A DNA stretch of 13,035 nt from Oscillospiraceae bacterium (GCA_024690695.1 JAILOS010000092.1:1-13035), one strand, 5' to 3'. Numbered from the stretch's first letter, positions 5,556 through 13,035 are shown. Numbers and translations: made by a program. Notes: generated by a model not told the origin, from the sequence alone.

Positions 5556-6434
5556 GTGAAGCGAAAGAACGTTATCGCCGTGCTTCTGGGCCTGTGCGTG
5601 CTGGCGCTGGTGCTGGTTTTCACGCAGGCTCTGGACGCCGACGCAGCCAATAAGACAAAGCTCACCGAGGCCCACGACGGCCAGGTGTACGTATACGACG
5701 GCTTCGGCTGGATCTGGATGACGCCGGTCGAGGGCGTGCCCGTGAACACGATCACCGAGGAGGATTTTATCTGGCAGGGGAGCACGCCTCTCTACGTCGG
5801 GGACGAGTACCGCGTGACGCGCGGGATCGACGTCTCGGAGCACCAGAAGGAGATCGACTGGCGCCAGGTCGCCAACGCCGGCATGGATTTCGCCTTCATT
5901 CGCATCGCGCGCCGCGGCTATTCGGAGGGCGGGCTGTTCGAAGACGAATATTACGCGAAAAACATCGAGGGCGCGCTGGAGGCGGGGCTGAAGGTCGGCG
6001 TGTATTTCTTCTCGCAGGCGACGAGCCCCGAGGAGGCCGCCGAAGAGGCGGAGATGACGATCCGCCTGCTCGAGCCTTACCGCGCGTCGATCACCCTCCC
6101 GGTGGTTTACGACTGGGAAAAGATTTACGAGGACCCCAGCGCCCGCACGGCCGGGCTCGAGGCTTCCACGCTCAGCGACTGCGCCGCCGCCTTCTGCGAC
6201 AAGGTGGCCGAGGCGGGCTACACCCCCTCGATTTACTTCAACCGCCACACCGGGTACTACGGCTTCGATCTGAAGCGGCTGGAAAACTGCGTATTCTGGT
6301 TCGCGCTGCCGGAGGCGAAATACCCGAGCTTCTACTACGCCACGGATATCTGGCAGTACAGCTTTACGGCGGAGGTCCCCGGCATCAGCACGCCGACGGA
6401 CGTGAATTTGATGTTCAGAAAGATCGGCGGGTAA
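5556..6434 (+). CDS. Glycoside hydrolase family 25 lysozyme-like protein with N-terminal membrane anchor or signal
   Basis: The protein is 292 residues from the GTG at 5556, chosen because AGGGGAGGA lies six to fourteen bases upstream and because KRKN plus a hydrophobic stretch (about residues 6-26) then form a proper export signal or single anchor. A short linker region containing YVYDGFGWIWM (46-56) precedes the GH25 domain. The domain begins GIDVSEHQKEIDW (90-102), with the D-x-E catalytic pair in YDWE (D186, E188), and ends with IWQYS (265-269) and DVNL (282-285). GH25 enzymes cleave the beta-1,4 bond between N-acetylmuramic acid and N-acetylglucosamine in peptidoglycan. The role is probably wall turnover outside the membrane. 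The LysR gene follows after four bases, so both are on one transcript. Confidence 0.9.
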   Translation: MKRKNVIAVLLGLCVLALVLVFTQALDADAANKTKLTEAHDGQVYVYDGFGWIWMTPVEGVPVNTITEEDFIWQGSTPLYVGDEYRVTRGIDVSEHQKEIDWRQVANAGMDFAFIRIARRGYSEGGLFEDEYYAKNIEGALEAGLKVGVYFFSQATSPEEAAEEAEMTIRLLEPYRASITLPVVYDWEKIYEDPSARTAGLEASTLSDCAAAFCDKVAEAGYTPSIYFNRHTGYYGFDLKRLENCVFWFALPEAKYPSFYYATDIWQYSFTAEVPGISTPTDVNLMFRKIGG

Positions 6435-6438
6435 GCCT

Positions 6439-7341
6439 ATGACGCTGCTGCAGATGAATTACCTCCTGGAGATCGACCGCTGCGGCTCGATGAACAAGGC
6501 GGCGCAGAGCCTTTTCGTTTCGCAGTCCACGCTCTCCAACGCCCTGGCCGAGCTGGAGCGTGAGCTGGGCATCACGGTTTTTCACCGCTCCAACCGCGGC
6601 ATCGCGCCGACGGAGGAGGGACGCGAGCTGCTGGGCCAGATCGCGCCGATCGTCGAGCAGAGCCGGGAGCTGAGCCGCTATTACAGCCGGCGCAGCGAGG
6701 CGGAAACCGCGCGGCTGTCCATCGCCGCGCAGCGCTACCCCTTCTGCGCGAAGGCCTTCGTGGAGCTGCTGCGCGAGCAGGAAAAGCCCTGCTGGCAGAT
6801 GAGCTTCAAGGAGACGGACATGGCCGCCGTGATCCGCGAGGTGGCCGAGGGCATGAGCGATCTGGGCGTGATCTTTCTGTCAGACCGTACCGAGCGCGCG
6901 ATCCTGCGCTCGCTCAACGAAAAAAACCTGGTCTTCACGCCGCTTGTGACGCTGCGGCCGCAGGTTTTCCTGCGGCGCGGGCATCCGCTGGCGGGCCTGC
7001 CGTCGGTGACGCCGGAGCAGCTTCGCCCCTATCCGCAGGTCGTGTTCACGCGGTCCGGCGGCGATCTTCGCTTTGCCGAGGAGGCGCTGGCCGGCACCGG
7101 CGCGGACTTTGAGCGCCTGATCACCGTCAACGACCGCGCGACCGTCTACAACGTGATCGCGCACACCGACGCGGTATCCACCGGCAGCGGCCTGCTGCCC
7201 GAGGGCTATGCCGACGCGAGCCTCACCGCGGTGCCGCTCGAGGGCTGCCGCGATATGCGCCTCGGCGCGATCCACCAGCGCCGGCCCCTGTCCGCCGCGG
7301 AAAAACGCTTCCTTCAGCTGCTCAGGGCCGCCTGTGCCTGA
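6439..7341 (+). CDS. LysR-family transcriptional regulator
   Basis: The protein is 300 residues, a normal LysR length. The N-terminal winged helix (residues about 4-62) shows the family hallmarks SMNKAAQSLFVSQSTLSNAL and LERELGITVFHRSNRG, followed by a linker helix. A periplasmic-binding-protein-like effector domain runs from about 90 to 295. It begins four bases after the GH25 stop with no clear ribosome binding site, so it is probably translated by coupling. The next gene, a methionine gamma-lyase, is convergent, so the regulator does not sit in the usual divergent position to a target. An inverted repeat upstream of the lyase (8722-8741) is a possible site. The effector is unknown. Confidence 0.92.
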   Translation: MTLLQMNYLLEIDRCGSMNKAAQSLFVSQSTLSNALAELERELGITVFHRSNRGIAPTEEGRELLGQIAPIVEQSRELSRYYSRRSEAETARLSIAAQRYPFCAKAFVELLREQEKPCWQMSFKETDMAAVIREVAEGMSDLGVIFLSDRTERAILRSLNEKNLVFTPLVTLRPQVFLRRGHPLAGLPSVTPEQLRPYPQVVFTRSGGDLRFAEEALAGTGADFERLITVNDRATVYNVIAHTDAVSTGSGLLPEGYADASLTAVPLEGCRDMRLGAIHQRRPLSAAEKRFLQLLRAACA

Positions 7342-7358
7342 CAGCGCGGCTGACAGGA

Positions 7359-7396
7359 AAATCCCCCGGAGCTTCTTCGGAAACTCCGGGGGATTT
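7359..7396. terminator. Bidirectional terminator between LysR and methionine gamma-lyase genes
   Basis: AAATCCCCCGGAG (7359-7371) pairs perfectly with CTCCGGGGGATTT (7384-7396) around a 12-base loop. The U-tracts are short (three T on plus, four on minus), but the position between convergent genes and the 13-pair stem make the call firm. Confidence 0.87.
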
Positions 7397-7412
7397 CGGT
7401 ATCGTATCCAGT

Positions 7413-8606
7413 TTACAGCTTCGCGAGGGCCTGCTCCAGATCGGCCAGGATATCCTCGGCGTTTTCAAGACCCGCGGAGAGGCGGATCAGCCCCGGCGCG
7501 ATGCCGGAGGCGGCGAGCTCCTCGTCGTTGTAGGTCGAGTGGGTCATCGAGGCCGGATGCTCGATCAGACTCTCGGCGTCGCCCAGCGAGACGGCGACGG
7601 TGATCAGCTTCAGGCTGTCCACCAGCTTCATGCCGGCGGCCTTCCCGCCCTTGACCTCAAAGCTCAGCATGCCGCCGTAATCGCGCATCTGGCGCTCGGC
7701 AACCTCGTGGTTCCGATGTCCGGGCAGGCCGGGATAGTAGACCCGCTCGACGGCGGGATGCGCGGCAAGATAGGCGGCGACCCGCGCGGCGTTTTCACAG
7801 TGGCGGGCCATGCGCAGCTCCAGCGTCTTCAATCCGCGGATCAGCAGGAACGCGGCGAAGGGATCGAGCACCGCGCCGGTCATATCCTTGAGGCCGAACA
7901 TACGGACCTGACCGATGAAGTCGGCCTTGCCGACCACGAAGCCCGCGACGACGTCGCCGTGGCCGTTGAGGTATTTCGTCGCCGAGTGGACGACGACGTC
8001 GGCGCCCAGCGAGAGCGGATTCTGCAGGGCGGGGGAGGCGAAGGTGTTGTCGCAGACAACCTTGACGCCGGGGGCCAGCTCATGCGAGAGCCTGGCGACG
8101 GCGGCGATATCGGTGATCTTCAGCGTCGGATTCGCGGGCGTTTCGAGGTAGACGGCGGCGGTATCGGGCCGCAGATGGCGCCGCAGCTCGTCCAGATCGG
8201 AGGTGTCGATGAAGTCGACCTCGACGCCGTAGCGCGTCAGCCCGTGGTTCAAAAGGGCGAAGGTGCAGCCGTACAGCGTGTTGTCGGCCACGATGTGCCT
8301 GCCCGCACCGCAGATCGTCCACAGGCAGGAGGAGATGGCGCCCATGCCGGAGGCCGTGGCCACGCAGGCCTCGCCGCCTTCAAGCGCGGCGATTTTCGCC
8401 TCCAGCACCGAGAGCGTCGGGTTGCCGAGCCGCGAATAGATATACCCGCTCTCCGCGCCGGCAAAGCGGCGGCCGCCCTGCTCGCAGCTGTCGAAAACGA
8501 AGGTGGAGCTCTGGTAAATGGGGGTGGAAAGCGCGCCGTACTGCGCATCGCGGACGTTGCCCGCGTGAATGGCTTTCGTACCGAAGCCGTTGAATTCGTG
8601 CTCCAT
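7413..8606 (-). CDS. megL: Methionine gamma-lyase (PLP-dependent Cys/Met metabolism family)
   Basis: The protein is 397 residues, full length. The catalytic PLP lysine is K211 in SATKYLNGHGDV, and D186 in CDNTFA contacts the cofactor ring. YSR at 57-59 comes from the partner subunit. YGC at 112-114 matters most: a cysteine after Tyr-Gly at this point is the hallmark of methionine gamma-lyase, whereas cystathionine lyases and synthases carry another residue. MFGLKDMTGAVLDP also fits the lyase group. The reaction converts methionine to methanethiol, ammonia and 2-oxobutyrate in the cytoplasm; homocysteine and cysteine may also be used. GGGAGGG precedes the ATG at a good distance. The gene is alone on its transcript, with a terminator at 7359-7396. 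The 2-oxobutyrate can feed fermentation to propionate. Related O-acetylhomoserine sulfhydrylase is the main alternative, less likely. Confidence 0.9.
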   Translation of the reverse strand: MEHEFNGFGTKAIHAGNVRDAQYGALSTPIYQSSTFVFDSCEQGGRRFAGAESGYIYSRLGNPTLSVLEAKIAALEGGEACVATASGMGAISSCLWTICGAGRHIVADNTLYGCTFALLNHGLTRYGVEVDFIDTSDLDELRRHLRPDTAAVYLETPANPTLKITDIAAVARLSHELAPGVKVVCDNTFASPALQNPLSLGADVVVHSATKYLNGHGDVVAGFVVGKADFIGQVRMFGLKDMTGAVLDPFAAFLLIRGLKTLELRMARHCENAARVAAYLAAHPAVERVYYPGLPGHRNHEVAERQMRDYGGMLSFEVKGGKAAGMKLVDSLKLITVAVSLGDAESLIEHPASMTHSTYNDEELAASGIAPGLIRLSAGLENAEDILADLEQALAKL

Positions 8607-8721
8607 GATGGCCCTCCCTGAAAGGATTCTTTATAGGAAATTACCGAAAAAGCCGCGCTTTATACACAAAGAATTTACCATATCTGCACAAACGGCGGGT
8701 AGTTTTTTTCACGCAGAGCTC

Positions 8722-8741
8722 GTTATCAATAAAATCGATAA
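8722..8741. promoter_or_regulatory. Inverted repeat upstream of the methionine gamma-lyase gene
   Basis: GTTATC (8722-8727) and GATAAC (8736-8741) are separated by eight bases, about 115-135 bases before the lyase start. Size and symmetry resemble LysR-type or dimeric repressor sites. No clear -35/-10 pair was found nearer the gene; only TATAAA-like boxes at 8659-8664 and 8630-8635 (minus strand) without good -35 partners. Confidence 0.35.
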
Positions 8742-8753
8742 CAAACGACGAAA

Positions 8754-8785
8754 AAGGACGGAGGGAGAAGCCTCCCGCCGTCCTT
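8754..8785 (-). terminator. Intrinsic terminator of the HD-GYP gene
   Basis: Read on the minus strand, AAGGACGGCGGGAGG folds with CTCCCTCCGTCCTT, leaving one mismatch or bulge, and is followed by TTTTTCG. It begins 15 bases after the stop codon of the HD-GYP gene. Confidence 0.9.
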
Positions 8786-8800
8786 CAAACAGTCTTTCAC

Positions 8801-10945
8801 TCAGAGAAAAGCGCCCTCGCTGCCCTGATCCTCCGCCACGGCGCGGACCTGATCCCCGCATTGGAGGAAGGCCTCGACCACCTTCGGGTCGAAGTGCGTG
8901 CCGGCCTCGCTGCGGATGATGTCGATGGCCTTCTCAACGGGAAAGCCCTCCTTGTAGCTGCGCTTGGACACCAGCGCGTCGAACACGTCGGCCACGGCCA
9001 TAACGCGTGCGGACAGCGGGATCTCCTCGCCCTTCAGTCCGTTCGGATAGCCCTTGCCGTCCCAGCGCTCGTGATGGGCCACCGTCAGCTTGCGGGCCTC
9101 GATCAGATAGCCGCTGCTGTCCTCGTCGACCATGTGGATCGCGCGGTCGATGATCTCGCCGCCGCGGACCGTGTGCTCCTTCATTTTGCTGAATTCCTCG
9201 TCGGTGAGGCGGCCGGGCTTGTTCAGCAGCGCGTCCGGGACCTGGATCTTGCCCACGTCGTGCAGCGGCGCGCTGCTGACGACCTCCTCCTCGTAGTCGC
9301 TGCTGAGCTGGTCGGCGTAAATGCCGAGCTCGCGCATCTTGTCCATGATGATGCGCACGTAGGCGGCCGTGTTGCGCACATGGTTGCCGGTGCAGGTGTC
9401 GCGGCTTTCCACGAGGTCGGCCAGCACGAGGATCAGGCCGTTCTGCAGGTGGGAAATATGCTCGTTTTTGCTGTTGATCTCGTCGAAGTACTGCACGGTC
9501 TCCTCGGTCGTGCGGCGGATCGAGTTGTAGAGGTTTTCGATCTCGTCGCCGGTGCGGATCGGCAGCTCCTGCAGCGGCTTGAGCGCGCGCTCTCCGCCGC
9601 TCTCGCCGCGGGAGACGAAGGAGGCCGTCGCCTCGGCCATCGCGTTGATGGGCCGGATCAGCTTCCGGTCGGCCGCGTCGGCGCCGAGCGCCAGCACCAG
9701 CAGGAAGAAGCCGACGAAGAGGGAGATGACGCGGGTCAGAAAGATCTGTTCGTTCTGCACCAGATGCGGCATGATCACGTCCACCCCGACGTAGCAGGCG
9801 CAGCTGCCCGCGGAATCCTTCACCGGCAGATACACGCTCATCAGCCAGCCGTAGCTCTCGTTGGACACGACCGGCTCGATATCCTCTCCAGCCAGCAGCG
9901 CCGGCAGATACGGCCCGAAGGCCTCGTCGAAGGGGATGATCTCGCCCGGCTCGCCGCCGGGTTCAAACTCGTCCTCCGGGGTGCTCGGATCGTCCGGGGT
10001 GTCCGGGTCGATCACGACGTGACAGCCGTCCTCGAGGATGCGGTAAACGTAGATATACTGGATATCCGGAGAGCTCGCCGCGATGTTGGCGATCCGCTGC
10101 TCCAGCTCGGCATAGCCCTCCATCGCGTCGCCCTGCTCCATGTAGTCCTCCACGCGGTCGGCGTCGAAGATGGAGGCGGTCGTGCGGGCGACGCTGTAAG
10201 CCATCGTCGAAGCCTCGTCCATGACGGCGTCGTGATACAGCACGAGGCAGATCGTGGTGATCGTGGCGGTGACGACGACGCCGGCGGCGAGGATCAGCGC
10301 CATGATCCGCAGCCGCAGCGAGGCGCCGCGGGTCTTCTGCGCGCGTCCGCTCAGGCTGAAGCGCTCGGGCGCGAGCAGCTCCCGCAGACGCTGGGGCAGA
10401 AAGCGCAGCGCCAGCGCGGCCGGGATCACGGAAAGCAGCTTGTCTGCGAGATTCATCAGCAGGTCGGCGCTCAGCTGCGTGAGAAAGGACGGAGCGCCCG
10501 GCCTGAGCGCTTCCTGCAGGAACGTGGACGAGCTATGGCCGATCGTGCTCCCGTTCAGGAACCAGGTGAGGACGGAGCCGATCCCGCCGCCAATCAGCGC
10601 CAGCACGGCCACGACGCCCAGCAGGCCCGGCAGCCGGCGGAAAAAGCCCTTCTCTGCAAAGAAAGCAGAGGCAAGGGCAAGGAGGACGTTGATCGAACAG
10701 TAATAGATCATCGACGAGTCGAAGATCCCGCTCAGCAGATTGGAGAGGAAGCCGACGGCGATGCCGGGAATATAGCCGCAGAGCGCGGCCGCGAACACGG
10801 TGCCCATGCTGTCGAGAAACAGGGGCAGGCGCAGGGCCGCGGCGAGCCGATCGCCGAGAAAATTGACGGTTATGCACAGAAGGATCACGGCGAGCAGCGC
10901 GCTCGGACGGCGCTGCGGAGCCGGACGGTCGGATGACAGATTCAT
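8801..10945 (-). CDS. Membrane HD-GYP phosphodiesterase with ECF S-component-like N-terminus
   Basis: The protein is 714 residues. Residues 15-185 hold about five or six membrane segments, including LFLDSMGTVFAAALCGYIPG (42-61) and VGFLSNLLSG, a pattern like substrate-binding S components of ECF vitamin transporters. A second membrane pair (about 212-237 and 403-423) encloses an extracellular sensor of about 165 residues with an acidic, proline-rich loop (312-336). A HAMP linker (about 425-490) follows. The HD-GYP domain (about 505-700) has LHDVGK with H562 and D563, HHERWDGKGYP (624-634, GYP at 632-634), and DVFDAL. All core residues look present, so it should hydrolyse cyclic di-GMP in the cytoplasm in response to an external or membrane-bound ligand. 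GGAGGT precedes the ATG. It is a single-gene transcript, divergent from the decarboxylase operon. Confidence 0.9.
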   Translation of the reverse strand: MNLSSDRPAPQRRPSALLAVILLCITVNFLGDRLAAALRLPLFLDSMGTVFAAALCGYIPGIAVGFLSNLLSGIFDSSMIYYCSINVLLALASAFFAEKGFFRRLPGLLGVVAVLALIGGGIGSVLTWFLNGSTIGHSSSTFLQEALRPGAPSFLTQLSADLLMNLADKLLSVIPAALALRFLPQRLRELLAPERFSLSGRAQKTRGASLRLRIMALILAAGVVVTATITTICLVLYHDAVMDEASTMAYSVARTTASIFDADRVEDYMEQGDAMEGYAELEQRIANIAASSPDIQYIYVYRILEDGCHVVIDPDTPDDPSTPEDEFEPGGEPGEIIPFDEAFGPYLPALLAGEDIEPVVSNESYGWLMSVYLPVKDSAGSCACYVGVDVIMPHLVQNEQIFLTRVISLFVGFFLLVLALGADAADRKLIRPINAMAEATASFVSRGESGGERALKPLQELPIRTGDEIENLYNSIRRTTEETVQYFDEINSKNEHISHLQNGLILVLADLVESRDTCTGNHVRNTAAYVRIIMDKMRELGIYADQLSSDYEEEVVSSAPLHDVGKIQVPDALLNKPGRLTDEEFSKMKEHTVRGGEIIDRAIHMVDEDSSGYLIEARKLTVAHHERWDGKGYPNGLKGEEIPLSARVMAVADVFDALVSKRSYKEGFPVEKAIDIIRSEAGTHFDPKVVEAFLQCGDQVRAVAEDQGSEGAFL

Positions 10946-10998
10946 GGAGTACCTCCGGACGGAGCGAAGAGTGAAACAGGTTAAAATCCTTCAAGTAC

Positions 10999-11027
10999 TT
11001 TATATCATGGGATCGGGACAAAATCAA
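10999..11027 (-). promoter_or_regulatory. Promoter of the HD-GYP gene
   Basis: On the minus strand, TTGATT (plus 11022-11027) and TATAAA (plus 10999-11004) are separated by 17 bases. The leader to the ATG would be about 45 bases. Confidence 0.7.
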
Positions 11028-11086
11028 TTGAGAAATCAAACAAGACGAAATTTGCCGCCGATTCGGCAGAAAGAAGCGAATCAAGA

Positions 11087-11115
11087 TTGACACCATCAGT
11101 CTATACTGGTAAAAT
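11087..11115 (+). promoter_or_regulatory. Promoter of the decarboxylase operon
   Basis: A consensus TTGACA (11087-11092) and TAAAAT (11110-11115) have a 17-base spacer. It lies back to back with the HD-GYP promoter, about 60 bases apart, so one bound regulator could influence both. Confidence 0.85.
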
Positions 11116-11133
11116 AAATTAAATGATCCGTTT

Positions 11134-11154
11134 CCGCAGGCAAAGCGGCTGCGG
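11134..11154 (+). other. Hairpin in the decarboxylase operon leader
   Basis: CCGCAG (11134-11139) and CTGCGG (11149-11154) form a six-pair stem just before the AAGGAGG ribosome binding site of the first gene. It may modulate translation; no known riboswitch is recognisable. Confidence 0.35.
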
Positions 11155-11171
11155 TCAGATAAGGAGGGCCT

Positions 11172-12554
11172 ATGAAAGTACAGTTTACCGAAACCGTTCT
11201 GCGCGACGCCAGCCAGTCGCTGGTCGCCACTCGCATGAGCTATGAGCAGTTCAAACCGATCCTGAGCACCATCGACAAGGCCGGCTTCTATTCCGTGGAG
11301 TGCTGGGGCGGCGCCACCTTTGACGTCTGCCTGCGCTATCTGAACGAGGATCCCTGGGAACGTCTGCGGAAAATCCGCGCCGCAATGCCCAACACGAAGC
11401 TGCAGATGCTGCTGCGCGGGCAGAACATCCTCGGCTACAAGCATTATCCCGACGATATCGTGCGCCGCTTCGTCCGTGCGAGCGTGCGCAACGGCATCGA
11501 CATCATCCGCATCTTCGACGCGCTGAACGACACCAACAACCTCAAGGTCGCCGTGGAGGAAACCGTCAAGTCAGGCGCCATCGCCTCCGGCGCGATCTCC
11601 TATACGACCAGCCCCGTGCACACCCGCGAGAAGTACGTGGAGATGGTCAAGGAGCTGCGCGAGATGGGCGTCAGCACGATCTGCATCAAGGACATGGCCG
11701 GCATCATGAGCCCGAAGGCGGCTTACGATCTGGTCAGCGCGATCAAGGACGCGGTGGACCTGCCCGTTGTGATCCACACCCACAGCACCACGGGCCTCGC
11801 CTTCATGACCGAGCTCAAGGCGATCGAGGCCGGCGCCGACGTGATCGACACGGCGATCTCGCCCTTCTCGGGCGGCACCAGCCAGCCCGCGACCGAGACG
11901 CTGAACTATACCCTCAAGGAGCTGGGCTACGAGACCGGCCTGGACGACGAGGTGCTGTTCAAGATGGCCAATTTCTTCAAGCCCATCCGCGCCGATTTCC
12001 TCGCGAAGGGGACCCTCAACCCGATCTCGATGGCCACCGACACCCAGTGCCTGACCTATCAGATCCCCGGCGGCATGCTCTCGAACCTGCTGAGCCAGCT
12101 CAAGATGATGAACGCGCTCGACCGCTTCGACGAGGCCCTGCTCGAGACCCCGCGCGTACGCAAGGACATGGGCTATCCGCCGCTGGTCACGCCCACCAGC
12201 CAGATCATCGGCACCCAGGCCGTGCAGAACGTCCTGGCCGGCGAGCGCTACAAGAACGTCGGCGCCGAATTGAAGGCCTACTGCCGCGGCGAATACGGCC
12301 GAACTCCCGCGCCGATCGACCCCGAGATCCGCGCCAAGATCCTCAAGGACGAGAAGCCCATCGAGGGCCGCTACGCCGACCTTCTGCCGAACGACACCTA
12401 TGAAAAGGCCGAGGCGAAACTGGGCGACATGGCCCGCTGCGAGGAAGACGTGCTGAGCTACATCTCCTTCCCGCAGGTGGCCGAGAAGTTCTTCGAGCAG
12501 CGCAGAGCGGACGAGGAAAAGGTCGTACGCTACACCATCACCGAGATGGAGTAA
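11172..12554 (+). CDS. oadA: Carboxyltransferase (alpha) subunit of a biotin-dependent Na+-pump decarboxylase, oxaloacetate type
   Basis: The protein is 460 residues with the TIM-barrel fold of the OadA / transcarboxylase 5S / pyruvate carboxylase carboxyltransferase family. It opens FTETVLRDASQSL, where D12 binds the metal, and has MLLRGQN (79-85), the carboxylated lysine K173 in CIKDMAG and the metal-binding pair H202/H204 in IHTHSTTG. The conserved PGGMLSNL follows in the C-terminal part. It transfers CO2 from oxaloacetate (giving pyruvate) to biotin. It lacks a biotin domain: the C-terminus ends at about 460, and biotin is carried by the separate protein two genes on. ATAAGGAGG precedes the ATG. 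The following genes for gamma subunit and biotin carrier indicate a membrane-bound sodium-exporting complex rather than pyruvate carboxylase. A related methylmalonyl-CoA system is less likely because that uses another carboxyltransferase type. Confidence 0.9.
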   Translation: MKVQFTETVLRDASQSLVATRMSYEQFKPILSTIDKAGFYSVECWGGATFDVCLRYLNEDPWERLRKIRAAMPNTKLQMLLRGQNILGYKHYPDDIVRRFVRASVRNGIDIIRIFDALNDTNNLKVAVEETVKSGAIASGAISYTTSPVHTREKYVEMVKELREMGVSTICIKDMAGIMSPKAAYDLVSAIKDAVDLPVVIHTHSTTGLAFMTELKAIEAGADVIDTAISPFSGGTSQPATETLNYTLKELGYETGLDDEVLFKMANFFKPIRADFLAKGTLNPISMATDTQCLTYQIPGGMLSNLLSQLKMMNALDRFDEALLETPRVRKDMGYPPLVTPTSQIIGTQAVQNVLAGERYKNVGAELKAYCRGEYGRTPAPIDPEIRAKILKDEKPIEGRYADLLPNDTYEKAEAKLGDMARCEEDVLSYISFPQVAEKFFEQRRADEEKVVRYTITEME

Positions 12555-12566
12555 GGAGCGAAGACG

Positions 12567-12911
12567 ATGGATCTTGTCAATCTCGATCTGGGCAGCGGCG
12601 CGCTGATCGCCGTGCTCGGTTACTGCGTGGTCTTCCTCGGCATCGTGATGCTGCTGCTGGTCGTGCAGCTGATGATCCGCGTGATGAACCGCAGCGCGAA
12701 GAAGCAGGCCCCCGTTCCCGCCGCTCCGGCCCCCGCGCCGGAACCGGCTCCCGTCCCGGCTGAAAAGGCCCCCGGCACGGCCGGCGACCTGAAGCTCTAC
12801 GACACCGATCCGCGCGACGCCGCGATGATCATGGCGATCGTAGCCGACAAGCTGGGCAAACCGCTCAACGAGCTGCGCTTTATTTCCATCAAGGAGGTCA
12901 AGGACGAATGA
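12567..12911 (+). CDS. oadG: OadG-like gamma subunit of Na+-pump decarboxylase
   Basis: The protein is 114 residues. One membrane helix lies at about 12-38 (ALIAVLGYCVVFLGIVMLLL, read in part). It is followed by a basic stretch (NRSAKKQ), an alanine/proline-rich linker (about 48-68) and a short soluble tail with DPRDAAMIMAIVADKLGK. This architecture is typical of the OadG family, which anchors the carboxyltransferase and biotin carrier to the membrane beta subunit. The gene begins 12 bases after the alpha stop, with TAAGGAGCG overlapping that stop as ribosome binding site. Its TGA overlaps the next ATG by four bases (ATGA). Sequence similarity in this family is weak, so the call rests on length, topology and neighbours. 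Confidence 0.85.
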   Translation: MDLVNLDLGSGALIAVLGYCVVFLGIVMLLLVVQLMIRVMNRSAKKQAPVPAAPAPAPEPAPVPAEKAPGTAGDLKLYDTDPRDAAMIMAIVADKLGKPLNELRFISIKEVKDE

Positions 12912-13035
12912 AATACAAGGTGACTTTGAATAACCGCGTCTACGAGGTCGTCGTCGAACAGGGCGCGGCCATGCTGCTCGACGAATACGAGCTGAAGGCC
13001 CCCGCGGCTGCGGCTCCGGCTCCGGCCGCCGCGCC
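12908..13035 (+). CDS. Biotin carrier subunit of the decarboxylase, 5' part only
   Basis: The reading frame starts at the ATG overlapping the OadG stop and runs off the window after about 42 codons. It begins MKYKVTLNNRVYEVVVEQG, the short N-terminal strand pair usual for stand-alone biotin carriers, and then enters an alanine/proline-rich linker (APAAAAPAPAAA). The biotinylated M-K-M motif would lie beyond the window. AAGGAGG is within the end of the upstream gene at the correct distance. An OadB-type membrane subunit is expected further downstream. Confidence 0.85.
   Translation, partial: MKYKVTLNNRVYEVVVEQGAAMLLDEYELKAPAAAAPAPAAA

Noticed and set aside
7539..8621. Open frame of 360 codons opposite methionine gamma-lyase
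   Set aside because: Antisense shadow of a gene with all catalytic residues; low-complexity composition and no ribosome binding site.
8607..8721. SAM riboswitch or T-box before methionine gamma-lyase
   Set aside because: No conserved SAM-I core or T-box sequence and no terminator/antiterminator pair before the start codon.
8861..10936. Open frame of 691 codons on the plus strand opposite the HD-GYP gene
   Set aside because: Its translation is rich in His, Gln, Arg, Ala and Val with no domain. It mirrors a GC-rich coding gene that has clear motifs, a ribosome binding site and a terminator on the other strand.

Overview
The window looks like a chromosomal segment of a GC-rich, anaerobic, gut-type Clostridia bacterium (Oscillospiraceae-like). 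This is inferred from the Gram-positive style ribosome binding sites, CCA-encoding tRNA genes, a reversed-order GH3 glucosidase, a Na+-translocating decarboxylase operon and clostridial-type integrase and excisionase genes. No marker gene fixes the species.

Left part (1-808): the 3' end of a glycoside hydrolase family 3 gene. It is followed by about 290 bases with no credible gene, packed with perfect short hairpins and a small repeat family, and then by a strong terminator.

Mobile module (about 809-5209): a minus-strand ATPase of the archaeal-ATPase/DUF234 type lies divergent from three plus-strand genes: a helix-turn-helix excisionase-like protein, a RepA-like ATPase with an N-terminal zinc ribbon, and a tyrosine integrase. 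The module abuts the 3' end of a tRNA-Tyr gene, a classic integration target. Its base composition is visibly less GC-rich than the right half. The RepA-like gene appears to have lost its original start: a well-placed ATG with a good Shine-Dalgarno runs into an in-frame TGA after five codons. Two sets of three TGACG units, each with a 9-base period, face each other across its stop codon. No second tRNA-derived att copy was found, so the left border is unknown and the ATPase may or may not be cargo.

Right part (5210-13035), GC-rich host backbone: a tRNA-Thr/tRNA-Tyr operon on the minus strand with its own promoter and terminator; a GH25 lysozyme-like secreted or anchored protein and a LysR regulator in one plus-strand operon; a convergent methionine gamma-lyase; and a minus-strand membrane HD-GYP phosphodiesterase whose N-terminus resembles an ECF-transporter S component. 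Divergent from that is the start of a biotin-dependent Na+-pump decarboxylase operon: carboxyltransferase alpha subunit, OadG-like gamma subunit and a biotin carrier cut by the window end.

Functionally the backbone combines amino-acid and 2-oxo-acid fermentation (methionine to 2-oxobutyrate, decarboxylation coupled to sodium export) with cell-wall turnover and c-di-GMP signalling. Three items deserve the closest look: the structured hairpin region at 494-733, the disrupted start of the RepA-like gene, and the symmetrical 9-base repeats at its end.
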